DNA of 47,111 nucleotides, from contig NZ_JAJQTQ010000029.1 in assembly GCF_029081005.1 (NCBI RefSeq), positions 1 through 47,111 on the forward strand, read 5' to 3'. Below the pieces are notes generated by a model. That model searched no databases and was not told the origin of the DNA. It was given only the letters and a program-made list of their open reading frames with translations. Source of the DNA: Halomonas elongata. GTDB lineage: Bacteria; Pseudomonadota; Gammaproteobacteria; Pseudomonadales; Halomonadaceae. Shown here piece after piece: positions 7,386 to 17,147 of this stretch (positions are counted from its first letter, which is position 1; every line of letters starts with the position of its first letter). The position numbers were made by a program, and so were the translations under genes.

Positions 7386-9725
7386 ATGAGACAGGGATGG
7401 GCCATCCCCCTGGCGCTCGCTACCCTGGCGGGCGTATCGATGGGGGCCTTCGCCACGACGGCGTTGCTGCAGGGGCTGGGGGCCATCGGCCTCTGGTGCC
7501 TGGTGTGGCGTCGCCGGCGTGAGAGCCTGCTGGTGGCGGTGATGATGCTCGTTGTCGTGCGCGTACTGCTGGTGGCCGGCGGTGAACTGGCGCCGGGCCT
7601 GAGCCGCCAGGATGTGCGTCTCGACGCGCGAGTGCTCGATGTTTCGCGCCAGGCGGGGGTGGCACGTCTCGATCTGTCGGTCGACGCTTGCCGGCCGCTG
7701 GCAGCCGGGCTGCCTCCTTGTGATCATCTTTCCCGAGCACGACTGAGCGTCTACCAGGGGCCTGATATCCAGGCGGGGGAGCGCTGGCGATTGACGGCCC
7801 GCCTGCGGCCGCCTTCGGGGTTCGCCAACCCGGGGACCTTCGACTATCGCGGTTGGCTCTGGCGCGAGGGCATCCAGGCCACCGGCTATCTGCGTCAGTC
7901 GCCAGCGGCACGACGACTGTCCGAGGCCGATGCCTCGGTGCGCGGGCTGGCCCTGACACATCTCGATGCTCAAGCGCTGGCGCCACGGGCTGCACGTTGG
8001 CTGGCGGCCTTGACCCTGGGGGCGGAACGGCGACTCGAGACGTCGGACTGGGAACTGCTCAATGCCAGCGGCACCACGCACCTGGTGGTGATCTCCGGCC
8101 TGCATATCGGCCTGGTGGCCACCTTCGCACTGGGAATGTCGCGCCTGCTGGCCCGTGGCCTGGCACCGGGGCGCTGGCGCATGGCGATCTGGCCCTGGTG
8201 GCTCGCCGGCATGACGGCCACCGGCTATGCCGTCCTGGCGGGCCTCGAGGCGCCGGCATTGCGCGCCCTGGTCATGACGCTGGTCGGGCTCTGGGTCGCC
8301 AGCGGTCGTCACGCACCGGGGACCTGGCAGGCCTGGTGGCTGGCACTGGCACTGGTCCTGCTGCTCGACCCCCTGTCCGCCTGGCGGCCGGGATTGTGGC
8401 TTTCCTTTCTCGCCGTGGCGTTGTTGATCCTGATCTGGCAGGGAAGGGCGAGGCCTCGAGGCGTACGAGGCTGGTGTCTGGCCCTGGTACGTACCCAGTG
8501 GCTGCTGGCACCGGTCATGGCGGCGGCCGTGCTGCTGGCGTTCGGACGGCTCGCGCCGGCCGCGCCACTGGTCAACCTGGTCGCCGTGCCGCTGGTCAGT
8601 GGTCTGATGGTGCCCCTGGGACTGGCAGGCTGGTTGCTGGCCTGGGTGCCGGCGCTCTCGATGGCCTGCTGGAGCCTGTTTGCCGTCTTGACCCGAGGCC
8701 TGGCCGCCACTCTGGAAACCGCCGTGACGATCTTGCCCCTCTGGCAACCGGCACCTGAACAGCGCTGGCCTCTGGCCATCGGCCTGGGGCTTGTCGGTGC
8801 ACTCTGGGCCTTGCCGGGCCTGGACCGATGCTGGCGAGTGGTCGGAACCCTGTTGCTGGCGATCGGTGGCGTCGGGCTATCGGTCGCCGAGCCCGCTCGG
8901 GGCACGCTCTGGGCGCGGGTGTACGATGTCGGTCAGGGACAGCTGGTGGAGCTGCGCACCGCCGATTATCGCGTCCTGGTGGATACCGGGCCGCGTTTCG
9001 GCTCCGGCTTCATGCCGCTCGAGACGCTCTGGGCACCCGGTCAGGCTTTCGACGAGGTCATCGTCAGTCATGGCGACCAGGACCATGCCGGTGGCCTGGC
9101 GGCCCTCGACGCCGAGCACATCGTCGATCGTTACCTGGCGCCATCGGGCGAGGCCTTGCCGATCACGGCTGACCCTTGCCGAGCGGGGCGGACCTGGGAA
9201 CGCGATGGCGTCGAGTTCCGTTTCCTCTGGCCGCCGCCAGGGGCCGAGGGATTGTCCGACAATGACCGTTCCTGCGTCCTGCTGGCCACCGCCGGGGCCC
9301 ATCGGTTGTTGATACCCGGTGACGTCGGGCGACGGGTGGAGCGCAGCTTCATGGGGGACCTGGCGGGATCGGTCACGGTACTGGTGGCGGGGCACCATGG
9401 CAGCCGTACCAGTTCCGGGCCTTATCTGGTGCGTCGGCTGATGCCCGAAGCGGTCATCTTCAGTGCCGCACGCGACAGTCGCTTCGGTCATCCTGCCTCC
9501 GAGGTGGTGCGGCGTTTCCGGAATGCCGGTACCTGCCTGTGGAGTACCGCCCATGACGGCGCTCTGACATTGACACTGGGCGGGCGTGACGACCCGCACA
9601 TCGTCACCGAGCGCCCCTTGTCCTGGCGGTCCGGCGGTGTCGGCCGGGGCTGCCTTGCGTTAGAATCCCCTGCAACGCTGCCGGGCTTGCCCGCACCGCC
9701 ATCCACCGAAGCGGAGACACCGTGA
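7386..9725 (+). CDS. comEC: DNA internalization-related competence protein ComEC/Rec2
   Basis: ComEC forms the inner-membrane channel for single-stranded DNA in natural transformation. The 779-residue product has N-terminal hydrophobic helices, a DUF4131-like region (about 100-200) and the competence domain with HLVVISGLHIGLVATF near residue 230 and many membrane segments to about residue 500. A C-terminal metallo-beta-lactamase domain follows, with VGQGQ, DTGP, SHGDQDHAGG and AGHHGS, proposed to degrade the non-transported strand. Length and domain order are normal. ATG 7386 (AGGGA at 7372-7376) gives the expected hydrophobic N-terminus. The stop overlaps the msbA GTG start in GTGA. Other competence genes are not visible here. 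Confidence 0.92.
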   Translation: MRQGWAIPLALATLAGVSMGAFATTALLQGLGAIGLWCLVWRRRRESLLVAVMMLVVVRVLLVAGGELAPGLSRQDVRLDARVLDVSRQAGVARLDLSVDACRPLAAGLPPCDHLSRARLSVYQGPDIQAGERWRLTARLRPPSGFANPGTFDYRGWLWREGIQATGYLRQSPAARRLSEADASVRGLALTHLDAQALAPRAARWLAALTLGAERRLETSDWELLNASGTTHLVVISGLHIGLVATFALGMSRLLARGLAPGRWRMAIWPWWLAGMTATGYAVLAGLEAPALRALVMTLVGLWVASGRHAPGTWQAWWLALALVLLLDPLSAWRPGLWLSFLAVALLILIWQGRARPRGVRGWCLALVRTQWLLAPVMAAAVLLAFGRLAPAAPLVNLVAVPLVSGLMVPLGLAGWLLAWVPALSMACWSLFAVLTRGLAATLETAVTILPLWQPAPEQRWPLAIGLGLVGALWALPGLDRCWRVVGTLLLAIGGVGLSVAEPARGTLWARVYDVGQGQLVELRTADYRVLVDTGPRFGSGFMPLETLWAPGQAFDEVIVSHGDQDHAGGLAALDAEHIVDRYLAPSGEALPITADPCRAGRTWERDGVEFRFLWPPPGAEGLSDNDRSCVLLATAGAHRLLIPGDVGRRVERSFMGDLAGSVTVLVAGHHGSRTSSGPYLVRRLMPEAVIFSAARDSRFGHPASEVVRRFRNAGTCLWSTAHDGALTLTLGGRDDPHIVTERPLSWRSGGVGRGCLALESPATLPGLPAPPSTEAETP

Positions 9726-11467
9726 TCGAACATTCCGGCTGGGCTCTCTACAAGCGTCTGCTGGGTTACGTCAGGCCGCACTGGCGAGCCTTCGCCCTGG
9801 CCATCGTGGGCTATCTGCTTTACGCAGCCTCGAGCACGGCGCTGGCCGAAATGATGAAACGGCTGATCGACGGTATCCAGGATCCGGATGCCGCCTTTCG
9901 GCTATGGCTCCCCCTGTTCGTGGTGGGCATGTTCGCCTTTCGTGGGCTGGGAACCTTCCTCGGCACCTATTTCATGAGCCATGTGGCACGCAACCTGGTG
10001 CATGCGCTGCGCTGCGACGTCTTCAATCACATGCTGCACCTGCCCGGGCGTTTCTTCGATGCGCATTCCTCAGGCCATCTGATCTCGCGGGTCACCTACC
10101 ATGTGGAGCAGGTGACCGGCGCCGCGACCAAGGCGATCACCATTCTGCTGCGCGAAGGGCTCTTCGTGCTCGGCCTGATCGCCTATCTGTTGTGGACCAA
10201 CTGGATGCTGACGCTGCTGTTCCTCGCCGTGACACCGATCATCGGCGGTGTGGTCAGTTACGCCAGCAAGCGTTTTCGGCGCATCTCGCAGCGTATCCAG
10301 CGCTCCATGGGGGATGTGACCCATGTGGCGTCCGAGGCGCTGTCCGGTTATCGGGTGGTACGCACCCACGGTGCCGAGTCCTACGAGAAGGCGCGCTTCG
10401 CCGAGGCCAGCGAGGTCAACCGTCGCCAGAGCATGAAGGAGGCCCTGACCAAGGCCACCAGCACGCCGATCATCCAGCTGCTGGTGGCCTTCGCCCTGGC
10501 GGCACTGGTGTGGTTGGCCATGTCGCCGGCGTTGATGGCGGACATGACCCCCGGCGAGTTCGTGGCCTTCATCACCGCCGCTTCCCTGATGGCCAAGCCG
10601 GTACGCCAGCTCACCGAGATCAATGCCACCGTTCAGAAGGGGATCGCCGCGGCCGGTGAGCTGTTCGGCCTGCTCGAGGAGGAACCCGAGGAGGACTCGG
10701 GCGATCGGGAACCGGGACGCCTGGAAGGGCACGTTCGTTTCGAGGGCGTGCGTTTCGCCTATGGCGATGATCAGCCCGAGGTGCTCAAGGGCATCGATCT
10801 GGAGGTGTCAGCGGGCGAGATGGTCGCCATCGTCGGTCGGTCGGGCAGCGGCAAGTCGACCCTGATGGGCCTGTTGCCACGCTTCTACCGTCCCACGGCG
10901 GGGCGTATCCTGATCGATGACATCCCCCTCGATACCTATCGACTGGCGCCGTTGCGACGGTGTATCGCCCTGGTATCCCAGCAGGTCACGCTGTTCAACG
11001 CGAGTATCGCCGACAATATCGCCTATGGCGTTGAGCGTGCCGACCCAGATGCCATCGAGGCCGCCGCCCGCGCCGCCCATGCCCACGAGTTCATCGAGGA
11101 CCTGACGGAAGGCTATGACACCGTGGTGGGGGAGAATGGTGTCATGTTGTCGGGCGGTCAGCGCCAACGCCTGGCCATTGCCCGGGCGATCTACAAGGAT
11201 GCGCCGCTGCTGGTCCTTGATGAGGCCACCTCGGCATTGGATAGCGAGTCGGAGCGCTACATCCAGGCAGCCCTGGAAGAGGTATGTCGCGATCGCACCA
11301 CCTTCGTCATCGCGCATCGCCTGTCGACCATCGAGCGTGCCGACCGCATCCTGGTGATGGAAGCCGGCGAGATCGTCGAGCAGGGCAGTCATGCCGAGCT
11401 GCTGTCCCGGGACGGCGCCTACGCGGCCCTGCATCGTCTGCAGTTTCGGGAGAGCGAGCCGGCATGA
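9722..11467 (+). CDS. msbA: Lipid A export permease/ATP-binding protein MsbA
   Basis: MsbA flips core-lipid A across the inner membrane. The 581-residue half-transporter has six helices in the first 320 residues and an ABC domain with Walker A GRSGSGKST near residue 370, signature LSGGQRQRLAIARAI near 475, Walker B LLVLDEATSALD near 498 and the H-loop AHRLST. The start is GTG at 9722, overlapping the comEC stop (GTGA), with GGAG a few bases upstream; no ATG gives the family N-terminus. It overlaps lpxK by four bases, so lipid A 4'-phosphorylation and export are co-expressed, as in enterobacteria. Confidence 0.95.
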   Translation: MIEHSGWALYKRLLGYVRPHWRAFALAIVGYLLYAASSTALAEMMKRLIDGIQDPDAAFRLWLPLFVVGMFAFRGLGTFLGTYFMSHVARNLVHALRCDVFNHMLHLPGRFFDAHSSGHLISRVTYHVEQVTGAATKAITILLREGLFVLGLIAYLLWTNWMLTLLFLAVTPIIGGVVSYASKRFRRISQRIQRSMGDVTHVASEALSGYRVVRTHGAESYEKARFAEASEVNRRQSMKEALTKATSTPIIQLLVAFALAALVWLAMSPALMADMTPGEFVAFITAASLMAKPVRQLTEINATVQKGIAAAGELFGLLEEEPEEDSGDREPGRLEGHVRFEGVRFAYGDDQPEVLKGIDLEVSAGEMVAIVGRSGSGKSTLMGLLPRFYRPTAGRILIDDIPLDTYRLAPLRRCIALVSQQVTLFNASIADNIAYGVERADPDAIEAAARAAHAHEFIEDLTEGYDTVVGENGVMLSGGQRQRLAIARAIYKDAPLLVLDEATSALDSESERYIQAALEEVCRDRTTFVIAHRLSTIERADRILVMEAGEIVEQGSHAELLSRDGAYAALHRLQFRESEPA

Positions 11468-12456
11468 CCTCGTTCGCCGAGCGCTGGCTGGAAGCGGCCT
11501 ATGGCAGCGAACGCTGGCTCATGGTGCTGCGTCCGCTGGAAATGCTCTATCGCCGCGTGATGCGCCGCCGGGCGCAAGCCTATGCCGATGGGCGGCGAGC
11601 GGTATGGCGTGCGCCGGTGCCGGTGATCGTGGTGGGCAACATTACTCTCGGGGGAACCGGCAAGTCGCCGCTGGTGGCCTGGCTGGCGCGCCATCTCGGC
11701 GAGGCGGGATGGACGCCGGGGATCCTGTCGCGGGGCTATGGCGGCCGGTCCGACCGGTATCCCCTGTATCTCGAGGCGGACACCCCGGTCGCGGAGAGCG
11801 GTGACGAGCCGCGCATGCTGGCCGATCAGACCGGTTGTCCCGTGGTGGTCGACCCGGATCGTCCCCGGGGCGGGCGTCGTTTGCTGGAGGCGGGATGCGA
11901 CATCCTGATCAGCGACGACGGCCTTCAGCATCTGGCGCTGGGCCGTGACCTGGAAATCGTCGTGGTCGATGGCCACCGTGGCCTGGGCAACGGGCACTGC
12001 CTGCCGGCCGGTCCCTTGCGCGAGCCCGTCGAGCGTCTCTCCACCGTGGATGCGGTGATGATCAACGGTCGGATGCATCGGCAGACGCTGGCGTCCGGCC
12101 ATGCCATGTACCTGGCGCCCGTCGCCTGGCGTGCCCTGGAGGATGGGCGTCGACGGAGCCTGTCGCCGCCCCCCTTCGCCGGGCCGGTGCACGCTCTGGC
12201 CGGGATCGGTCGGCCGGCGCGCTTCTTCGAGACCCTGCGTGAGCTCGGTGTCGAGTTCGAGGCGCATGCCTTCGGCGATCACCACCGTTTCAGCGCCGCC
12301 GATCTGGCTTTCGACGACGACCGGCCGGTGGTGATGACCGCCAAGGATGCGGTCAAGTGCCGGGGACTGATCACCGAGGCCTGGAGCCTGGATGTGGAAG
12401 CGGCGCCCGAACCGGCCTTCGTCGACTGGCTGGACACGCGCCTGGCGAGGTCATGA
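11464..12456 (+). CDS. lpxK: Tetraacyldisaccharide 4'-kinase LpxK
   Basis: LpxK phosphorylates the 4' position of the lipid A disaccharide at the cytoplasmic face of the inner membrane. The 330-residue product has the family P-loop GNITLGGTGKS at residues 58-68, SRGYGGR near 99, and DDGLQHLALGRDLEIVVVDG with the catalytic-region aspartates. The C-terminal FGDHHRFSAADL and MTAKDAVKC stretches are also typical. ATG 11464 overlaps the msbA stop in ATGA; the longer frame from 11284 is antisense-like overlap with msbA and was rejected. It is followed by the ycaR-kdsB pair. Confidence 0.95.
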   Translation: MTSFAERWLEAAYGSERWLMVLRPLEMLYRRVMRRRAQAYADGRRAVWRAPVPVIVVGNITLGGTGKSPLVAWLARHLGEAGWTPGILSRGYGGRSDRYPLYLEADTPVAESGDEPRMLADQTGCPVVVDPDRPRGGRRLLEAGCDILISDDGLQHLALGRDLEIVVVDGHRGLGNGHCLPAGPLREPVERLSTVDAVMINGRMHRQTLASGHAMYLAPVAWRALEDGRRRSLSPPPFAGPVHALAGIGRPARFFETLRELGVEFEAHAFGDHHRFSAADLAFDDDRPVVMTAKDAVKCRGLITEAWSLDVEAAPEPAFVDWLDTRLARS

Positions 12457-12510
12457 ACCCCCGTGCCATGCTCTGAAATGGCCGACGAAATCGCTCATGG
12501 AGGCGACGAC

Positions 12511-12720
12511 ATGGACAAGGAACTGCTGGCGATGCTGGTATGCCCGCTGTGCAAGGGCAAGCTGAAATACGACCGCGAGGCCGGCGAACTGCTGTGCCGT
12601 TACGACGGCCTGGCGTACCCCGTGCGCGACGATATTCCTGTCATGCTGCCCGATGAGGCCAGACAGATGGATGTCGACGAGAAACTGCCGGCGTCTCCCG
12701 GACGCGATGGTGGGGCCTGA
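12511..12720 (+). CDS. ycaR: Trm112-family protein YcaR
   Basis: This 69-residue protein matches the YcaR/Trm112-like zinc-ribbon family, with Cys11, Cys14 (CPLC) and Cys29. The fourth cysteine is absent, as in the enterobacterial homologue. Eukaryotic Trm112 activates methyltransferases, but the bacterial role is not settled. ATG 12511 has GGAGG at 12499-12503 and matches the family start; the frame upstream to 12463 is not conserved-looking. Its place between lpxK and kdsB is the usual gammaproteobacterial order. Confidence 0.9.
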   Translation: MDKELLAMLVCPLCKGKLKYDREAGELLCRYDGLAYPVRDDIPVMLPDEARQMDVDEKLPASPGRDGGA

Positions 12721-12729
12721 GGGGGAAGC

Positions 12730-13518
12730 ATGCAGGATTTCATTGCCGTGATTCCGTCGCGCTTCGCCTCCACGCGCCTGCCGGGCAAGCCGTTGCTGGA
12801 TATCGCCGGGGAGCCGATGGTCGCTCATGTCTGGCGTCGGGCGCGGGACAGTGCCGCCGCCCGGGTGGTGGTGGCCACCGATGACGAGCGCATCCGTGGC
12901 GCGTTCGACGGGCGGGATGCCGAGGTAGTGATGACTCGGGACGATCACCCTTCGGGAACCGATCGACTGGCCGAGGTCGCCGAGCGGCTGGCACTGCCCG
13001 ACGATGCCGTGCTGGTGAATGTTCAGGGCGACGAACCCCTGATTCCGCCGGCCCTGATCGACCAGGTGGCCATGCGGCTGTTCGACGATCCCGGCGCCTC
13101 CATCGCCACGCTTGCCGAGCCGATCACCGATGTCGAGACGCTGTTCAACCCCAATGCCGTGAAGGTGGTGCGCGGAGGCTCGGGGAGGGCGCTCTACTTC
13201 TCGCGGGCGCCCATCCCTTGGAATAGAGAGGCCTGGGATAGAGACGCCTTCGCCGAGCCTCCCGAACTGCTCCGGACCGATGCCTGGCTGAGGCATATCG
13301 GCATCTATGCCTATCGCGCGAGCTTTCTCGCCGAATACCGTGACTGGGCGCCGTCGCCCCTGGAACAGCTCGAACAGCTCGAGCAGTTGAGGGCCCTGCA
13401 TCATGGCCATGCCATTCAGGTCGGCTTGGCCCGGGAACCTCATCCGCCCGGTGTGGATACGGCCGAGGACCTCGAGCGAGTACGTGAGTGGCTGCGTGGC
13501 CAGGGAGGGGAAGCATGA
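12730..13518 (+). CDS. kdsB: 3-deoxy-manno-octulosonate cytidylyltransferase
   Basis: KdsB activates Kdo with CTP to give CMP-Kdo for the LPS inner core, in the cytoplasm. The 262-residue product begins with the nucleotide-binding [15 protein letters not shown], followed by [20 protein letters not shown] and [22 protein letters not shown] near residue 153 is characteristic. ATG 12730 follows GGGGGA with good spacing. It sits directly after ycaR and overlaps the phosphatase gene by four bases (ATGA at 13515). Confidence 0.95.
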   Translation: MQDFIAVIPSRFASTRLPGKPLLDIAGEPMVAHVWRRARDSAAARVVVATDDERIRGAFDGRDAEVVMTRDDHPSGTDRLAEVAERLALPDDAVLVNVQGDEPLIPPALIDQVAMRLFDDPGASIATLAEPITDVETLFNPNAVKVVRGGSGRALYFSRAPIPWNREAWDRDAFAEPPELLRTDAWLRHIGIYAYRASFLAEYRDWAPSPLEQLEQLEQLRALHHGHAIQVGLAREPHPPGVDTAEDLERVREWLRGQGGEA

Positions 13519-13994
13519 TCCGGGTACTCTTCGTCTGCCTCGGCAATATCTGCCGCTCGCCCACTGCCGAAGGCATGTTTCGTCGGATGCTCGACGAGGC
13601 CGGCCTGGCCGATCGCGTCGAGATCGATTCCTGCGGGGTCGGCCCCTGGCATGTCGGGGAGGCGCCCGATCCGCGTGCCCGCAAGGCGGCGTCGCGTCGT
13701 GGCCTGGATATCGGTGGGCTACGCGGGCGGCAGCTCGAGGCGGCCGATTTCGAACGCTTCGACTATCTGCTGGCCATGGACGAGGACAATCTCGCCGCCC
13801 TGCAGGCTCGGTGCCCAGCGGACTGCCGGGCGCATATCGGGCTGTTCCTGGCGTTTGCCGGCCTACCCGACACGCCGGTCCCCGACCCCTACTTCGGCGG
13901 GGAGCGAGGATTCGAGGACATGATGGACCTGCTGGAAACCGCCTCTCGGGGCCTGCTGGACAGTATACGAGAGCGCCTGGAGACGTCATCTTGA
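13515..13994 (+). CDS. Low-molecular-weight protein-tyrosine phosphatase
   Basis: The 159-residue product has the complete LMW-PTP loop C-x5-R at residues 8-14 (CLGNICR, followed by SPTAEG) and the general-acid aspartate in VPDPYFGG near residue 123. It probably removes phosphate from tyrosine or similar groups. In other bacteria such enzymes can act on polysaccharide-synthesis kinases, but no kinase lies nearby. The pseudomonad order kdsB-ptp-murB is the same, so the location is conserved. ATG 13515 overlaps the kdsB stop, and its own stop overlaps the murB TTG start. Confidence 0.92.
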   Translation: MIRVLFVCLGNICRSPTAEGMFRRMLDEAGLADRVEIDSCGVGPWHVGEAPDPRARKAASRRGLDIGGLRGRQLEAADFERFDYLLAMDEDNLAALQARCPADCRAHIGLFLAFAGLPDTPVPDPYFGGERGFEDMMDLLETASRGLLDSIRERLETSS

Positions 13995-15016
13995 GCCTGG
14001 ATGTCAGGCGCGATCACGACCTTTCCCGCCTCAATACCCTGGGGCTGCCGTGTCGTGTCGAGCGCTTCGTTGCCCCTGCGTCGCCGGAACAACTGGCGGA
14101 GGTACTGGCGCTGGCCGAGCGGCAGCAATGCCGGCCGCTGCTGCTTGGTGGCGGAAGCAACGTGATCCTGCCGGCGACCCTGTCGGGCCTGGTCATCCAG
14201 CCGGCGATGGCGGACTGGTGGCTGGAAGAGCGTGAGCGGGAGGTACTGGTGCATGTCGAGGCCGGTGTGGTGTGGCATGACCTGGTGATGGCGCTGGCAC
14301 GCCGCGGCCTGTGGGGCGTCGAGAATCTGGCGTTGATTCCCGGCCACTGCGGGGCGGCGCCGATCCAGAACATCGGGGCCTATGGCGTGGAACTCCACGA
14401 GGTGCTGGAAAGTGTTCGCGTGGTATCGCTTGAGGATGGACGCGAGACGACGATGACGCCCGATGAGTGCGCCTTCGGCTATCGCGACAGCATCTTCAAG
14501 CGTGAACTGGCCGGGCGAGTGGCGATCACCGGGCTGGTCCTGCGGCTGTCACGCCATGCGGCGCCGCGCCTGGATTACGGGGACCTATCGCAACGCGTCT
14601 CCGCGACGCCTTCATCACTCGAGGTCGCCGAGGCCGTCAGCGCCGTGCGACGCGAGAAACTGCCGAATCCGGCCCGGCTCGGCAATGCCGGGAGCTTCTT
14701 CAAGAACCCCGTCGTTTCGCCCGAACACGCCTCGTCGCTGCATGCCGAGTATCCGGACATGCCGCAATTCCCCCAGGCCGTCGGGGTCAAGCTGGCGGCG
14801 GGCTGGTTGATCGATCGATGCGGTCTGAAAGGATGGCGGCATGGGCATTTCGGTGTCCATGACCGACAGGCCCTGGTGCTGGTGCACCATGGCGGGGGGA
14901 CCGCCGAGGAGCTGCTGGAGGTGGCCGCCGAGGTGGCCGAACGGGTACAGAGCACCTTTGGCGTTTCCCTCGAACGAGAGCCACGTCTGCTGGGAGAAGC
15001 GGACACGGGAAAATGA
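13991..15016 (+). CDS. murB: UDP-N-acetylenolpyruvoylglucosamine reductase MurB
   Basis: MurB reduces UDP-GlcNAc-enolpyruvate to UDP-MurNAc with NADPH and FAD, a cytoplasmic step of peptidoglycan synthesis. The 341-residue product has the FAD-binding LLLGGGSNVIL near residue 50, IPGHCGAAPIQNIGAYGVE near 118, and the catalytic serine segment GNAGSFFKNPV near 232. The family N-terminus begins just after TTG 13991, which overlaps the phosphatase stop as TTGA with GGAG eight bases upstream. No in-frame ATG is available nearby, so I accept TTG. The frame extending back to 13403 is an overlap artefact. An alternative start codon may keep expression low. Confidence 0.93.
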   Translation: MSLDVRRDHDLSRLNTLGLPCRVERFVAPASPEQLAEVLALAERQQCRPLLLGGGSNVILPATLSGLVIQPAMADWWLEEREREVLVHVEAGVVWHDLVMALARRGLWGVENLALIPGHCGAAPIQNIGAYGVELHEVLESVRVVSLEDGRETTMTPDECAFGYRDSIFKRELAGRVAITGLVLRLSRHAAPRLDYGDLSQRVSATPSSLEVAEAVSAVRREKLPNPARLGNAGSFFKNPVVSPEHASSLHAEYPDMPQFPQAVGVKLAAGWLIDRCGLKGWRHGHFGVHDRQALVLVHHGGGTAEELLEVAAEVAERVQSTFGVSLEREPRLLGEADTGK

Positions 15017-15143
15017 CGGCATGTCCCGGCAGCCGTCGCCCGGCTCAGGTACGGAACATCGATCGTGACCGGGTACTCGGGCCAGGACCCACTCATGGCC
15101 GTCGCTTGCCGGCTCGAGCCCCCCGCGGCCATGCCTATCTCTT

Positions 15144-16082
15144 CTACCGTCGCTCTCCCGTCTCCCCATGCTGGAGGGTCAAGAAGTCCTCCTCCTCGAT
15201 GTGTTCGTCCAGAAAATCCAGGAAGGCACGCACGGCGGGCAGCAGGCCTCGGCGCGAGGGAAATACCGCATGCAGGATGCCGCCTCGGGGTTCCCAGCCG
15301 GGCAGGACGTCGATCAGGTCATGCCTGGCCAGGTCGCGGTGGCCGACCAACATGGCCAGCTTGACGACGCCGTGTCCTGCCAGGGCGGCCTGGTGCAGCG
15401 TCTCGGCGCTGTCCGTGACCAGGCGTGGGTGATGGTGAATCTGGGCCGTGGCGCCCTCCGGACCGACCAGGTCCCAGACATGCTGCTTGTCGTATTGCGC
15501 AAAATCCAGGCTGGGTAGAGCCCGGAGATCGGCCGGCGTTTCGGGAACGGGGTAGCGTTCGATGAGACTCGGGGCCGCCATCAGTCGTTGAGGGCTTCTG
15601 GCCAGCACTTTCATGGTCAGGTCGCTATCCTCCAGGGGAGGGAAGCGTATCCTGATTGCCAGATCGAAGCCTTCCTTGATCACATCGACTCGCCGGCTGG
15701 TAGCCTCCACCTGCACATTGACGTGCGGGCAATGGCTCATGAAGCGGACCAGCAACGGGGTAATCAGATAGTGCAATACGCTCGGTGAGCAACTGAGCTT
15801 CACTGTGCCCCGTGGTTGTGCATGGTTGCGCTCGATCAGTTCCTCGGCGGCCTCGGCCTCCACCAGCATCGCGACACAGTGCCGGTAATAGGCCTGTCCC
15901 AGATCGGTGACGGAGAAGCGTCGTGTCGAACGGTTGATCAGCCGCGTCGACAGGCGCTCCTCGAGCTGGATGATGCGACGGCTGAGCTTCGACTTTGGAA
16001 TTCCGAGCGCCCGGCCGGCAGGGGCGAAACCGCCGTGATCCACGACCTGGACAAAGTAATAGAGATCGTTGAGGTCTTGCAT
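15144..16082 (-). CDS. LysR-type transcriptional regulator
   Basis: The 312-residue product has an N-terminal winged helix-turn-helix (residues about 1-60, ALGIPKSKLSRRIIQLEERL) and a LysR substrate-binding region. It resembles the CrgA/AaeR-like subgroup whose members often sit beside pirin or quinone-related genes. It is divergent from the pirin cassette with 121 bases between start codons, which suggests that it regulates that cassette and itself. ATG 16082 is the natural start. The effector is unknown; electrophiles or quinones are a guess based on known relatives near pirins. Confidence 0.92.
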   Translation of the reverse strand: MQDLNDLYYFVQVVDHGGFAPAGRALGIPKSKLSRRIIQLEERLSTRLINRSTRRFSVTDLGQAYYRHCVAMLVEAEAAEELIERNHAQPRGTVKLSCSPSVLHYLITPLLVRFMSHCPHVNVQVEATSRRVDVIKEGFDLAIRIRFPPLEDSDLTMKVLARSPQRLMAAPSLIERYPVPETPADLRALPSLDFAQYDKQHVWDLVGPEGATAQIHHHPRLVTDSAETLHQAALAGHGVVKLAMLVGHRDLARHDLIDVLPGWEPRGGILHAVFPSRRGLLPAVRAFLDFLDEHIEEEDFLTLQHGETGERR

Positions 16083-16098
16083 CTTGTCGTCCTATAAT
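16069..16098 (+). promoter_or_regulatory. Probable promoter of the pirin cassette
   Basis: TTGAGG (16069-16074) and a perfect TATAAT (16093-16098) are separated by 18 bases, in the LysR/pirin intergenic region and just inside the LysR start. The transcript would have a leader of about 100 bases. LysR binding sites were not identified. Confidence 0.5.
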
Positions 16099-16203
16099 TG
16101 GGACGGTCATTCCCGAAAAAGCCGTCTAGATGGATCTTCGTTCTTGAAATAGCCTTCTGGTCATCGAGGCTCCATGCCTCCTTCACCAAACAGGAGTCCG
16201 ACG

Positions 16204-17073
16204 ATGAAGAAGATCCAGGGTGTATACGGCGCTCCCCGAGGACACTGGGTCGGAGACGGCTTTCCCGTGCGCTCCTTGTTCACCTATGACCGCATGGGAG
16301 CACAGCATCTCAGTCCATTTCTGCTGCTCGACCATGCGGGGCCCCATACGTTTCAGCCAGGCACGACGCCGCGGGGTGTGGGGGCGCATCCCCACCGTGG
16401 ATTTGAAACCGTTACGCTCGTCTACGAAGGGGAACTCGAGCATCGGGATTCTTCGGGCGGCGGCGGTCGCATCGGCAAGGGGGATGTCCAATGGATGACG
16501 GCCGGTGCCGGAATCGTCCACGAGGAGTTCCACTCGCAGGCCTTTACCGAAAGCGGCGGTCTGCTCGAGATGGTGCAGTTATGGGTCAACCTGCCAGCCC
16601 GCCACAAGGATGCGCCTCCAGCTTATCAAACCCTTCTCGAGGCGGATATTCCTCGCGTGCCGCTGGAGGGGAAGAGCGGAGAGGTGCGTGTCGTGGCCGG
16701 CGACTATGCTGGGCATCAGGGACCGGCCAGGACGTTCACGGCGATCAACATGTGGGACATTCGGCTTGTTGCCGGCGGGGATGCGGCAATGTCCGTGCCC
16801 GATGGCCACACGACCCTGCTGGTCGTGCTGGACGGTACCGTGCTCGTCAACGGCGACACGGTCGTGCGCGATGAGGCCGTGGCGGTCTTTGAGCGGCGTG
16901 GCGAGGCGTTGCACCTCGAGGCCAACAACGATGCCAGGTTGCTGCTGCTGAGCGGTGAACCCATCGACGAGCCCGTCGTGGGACACGGCCCCTTCGTCAT
17001 GACCTCCGCGGAGGAAATTCATCGGGCCTTCAGAGAATTTCAGGACGGTCGGTATGGCGTCCTGAGCGACTAG
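16204..17073 (+). CDS. Pirin family protein (first copy)
   Basis: This is a 289-residue bicupin of the pirin family. The expected metal ligands are visible in the N-terminal cupin: His62 and His64 (GAHPHRGFET), His106 and Glu108 (IVHEEF). Pirins bind iron, and some have quercetin 2,3-dioxygenase activity or act as redox-responsive partners. ATG 16204 has CAGGAG at 16190-16195; the longer frame from 16174 lacks a ribosome site. It leads a same-strand cassette with a cysteine hydrolase and a second, different pirin. Confidence 0.92.
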   Translation: MKKIQGVYGAPRGHWVGDGFPVRSLFTYDRMGAQHLSPFLLLDHAGPHTFQPGTTPRGVGAHPHRGFETVTLVYEGELEHRDSSGGGGRIGKGDVQWMTAGAGIVHEEFHSQAFTESGGLLEMVQLWVNLPARHKDAPPAYQTLLEADIPRVPLEGKSGEVRVVAGDYAGHQGPARTFTAINMWDIRLVAGGDAAMSVPDGHTTLLVVLDGTVLVNGDTVVRDEAVAVFERRGEALHLEANNDARLLLLSGEPIDEPVVGHGPFVMTSAEEIHRAFREFQDGRYGVLSD

Positions 17074-17147
17074 CGGCTCGGCCGCTGGTGTGTTGCCCGG
17101 TAGCCGATGGGGTTACCGGGATTTCCAGCCGCAAGAGGAGAATGAGC

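Noticed and set aside
12511..12720. YcaR lacking the fourth zinc-ribbon cysteine as a defect
   Set aside because: The enterobacterial homologue also has three cysteines at the same positions.
13403..13990. N-terminal extension of murB
   Set aside because: It overlaps kdsB and the phosphatase gene in another frame; MurB homology begins just after the TTG at 13991.
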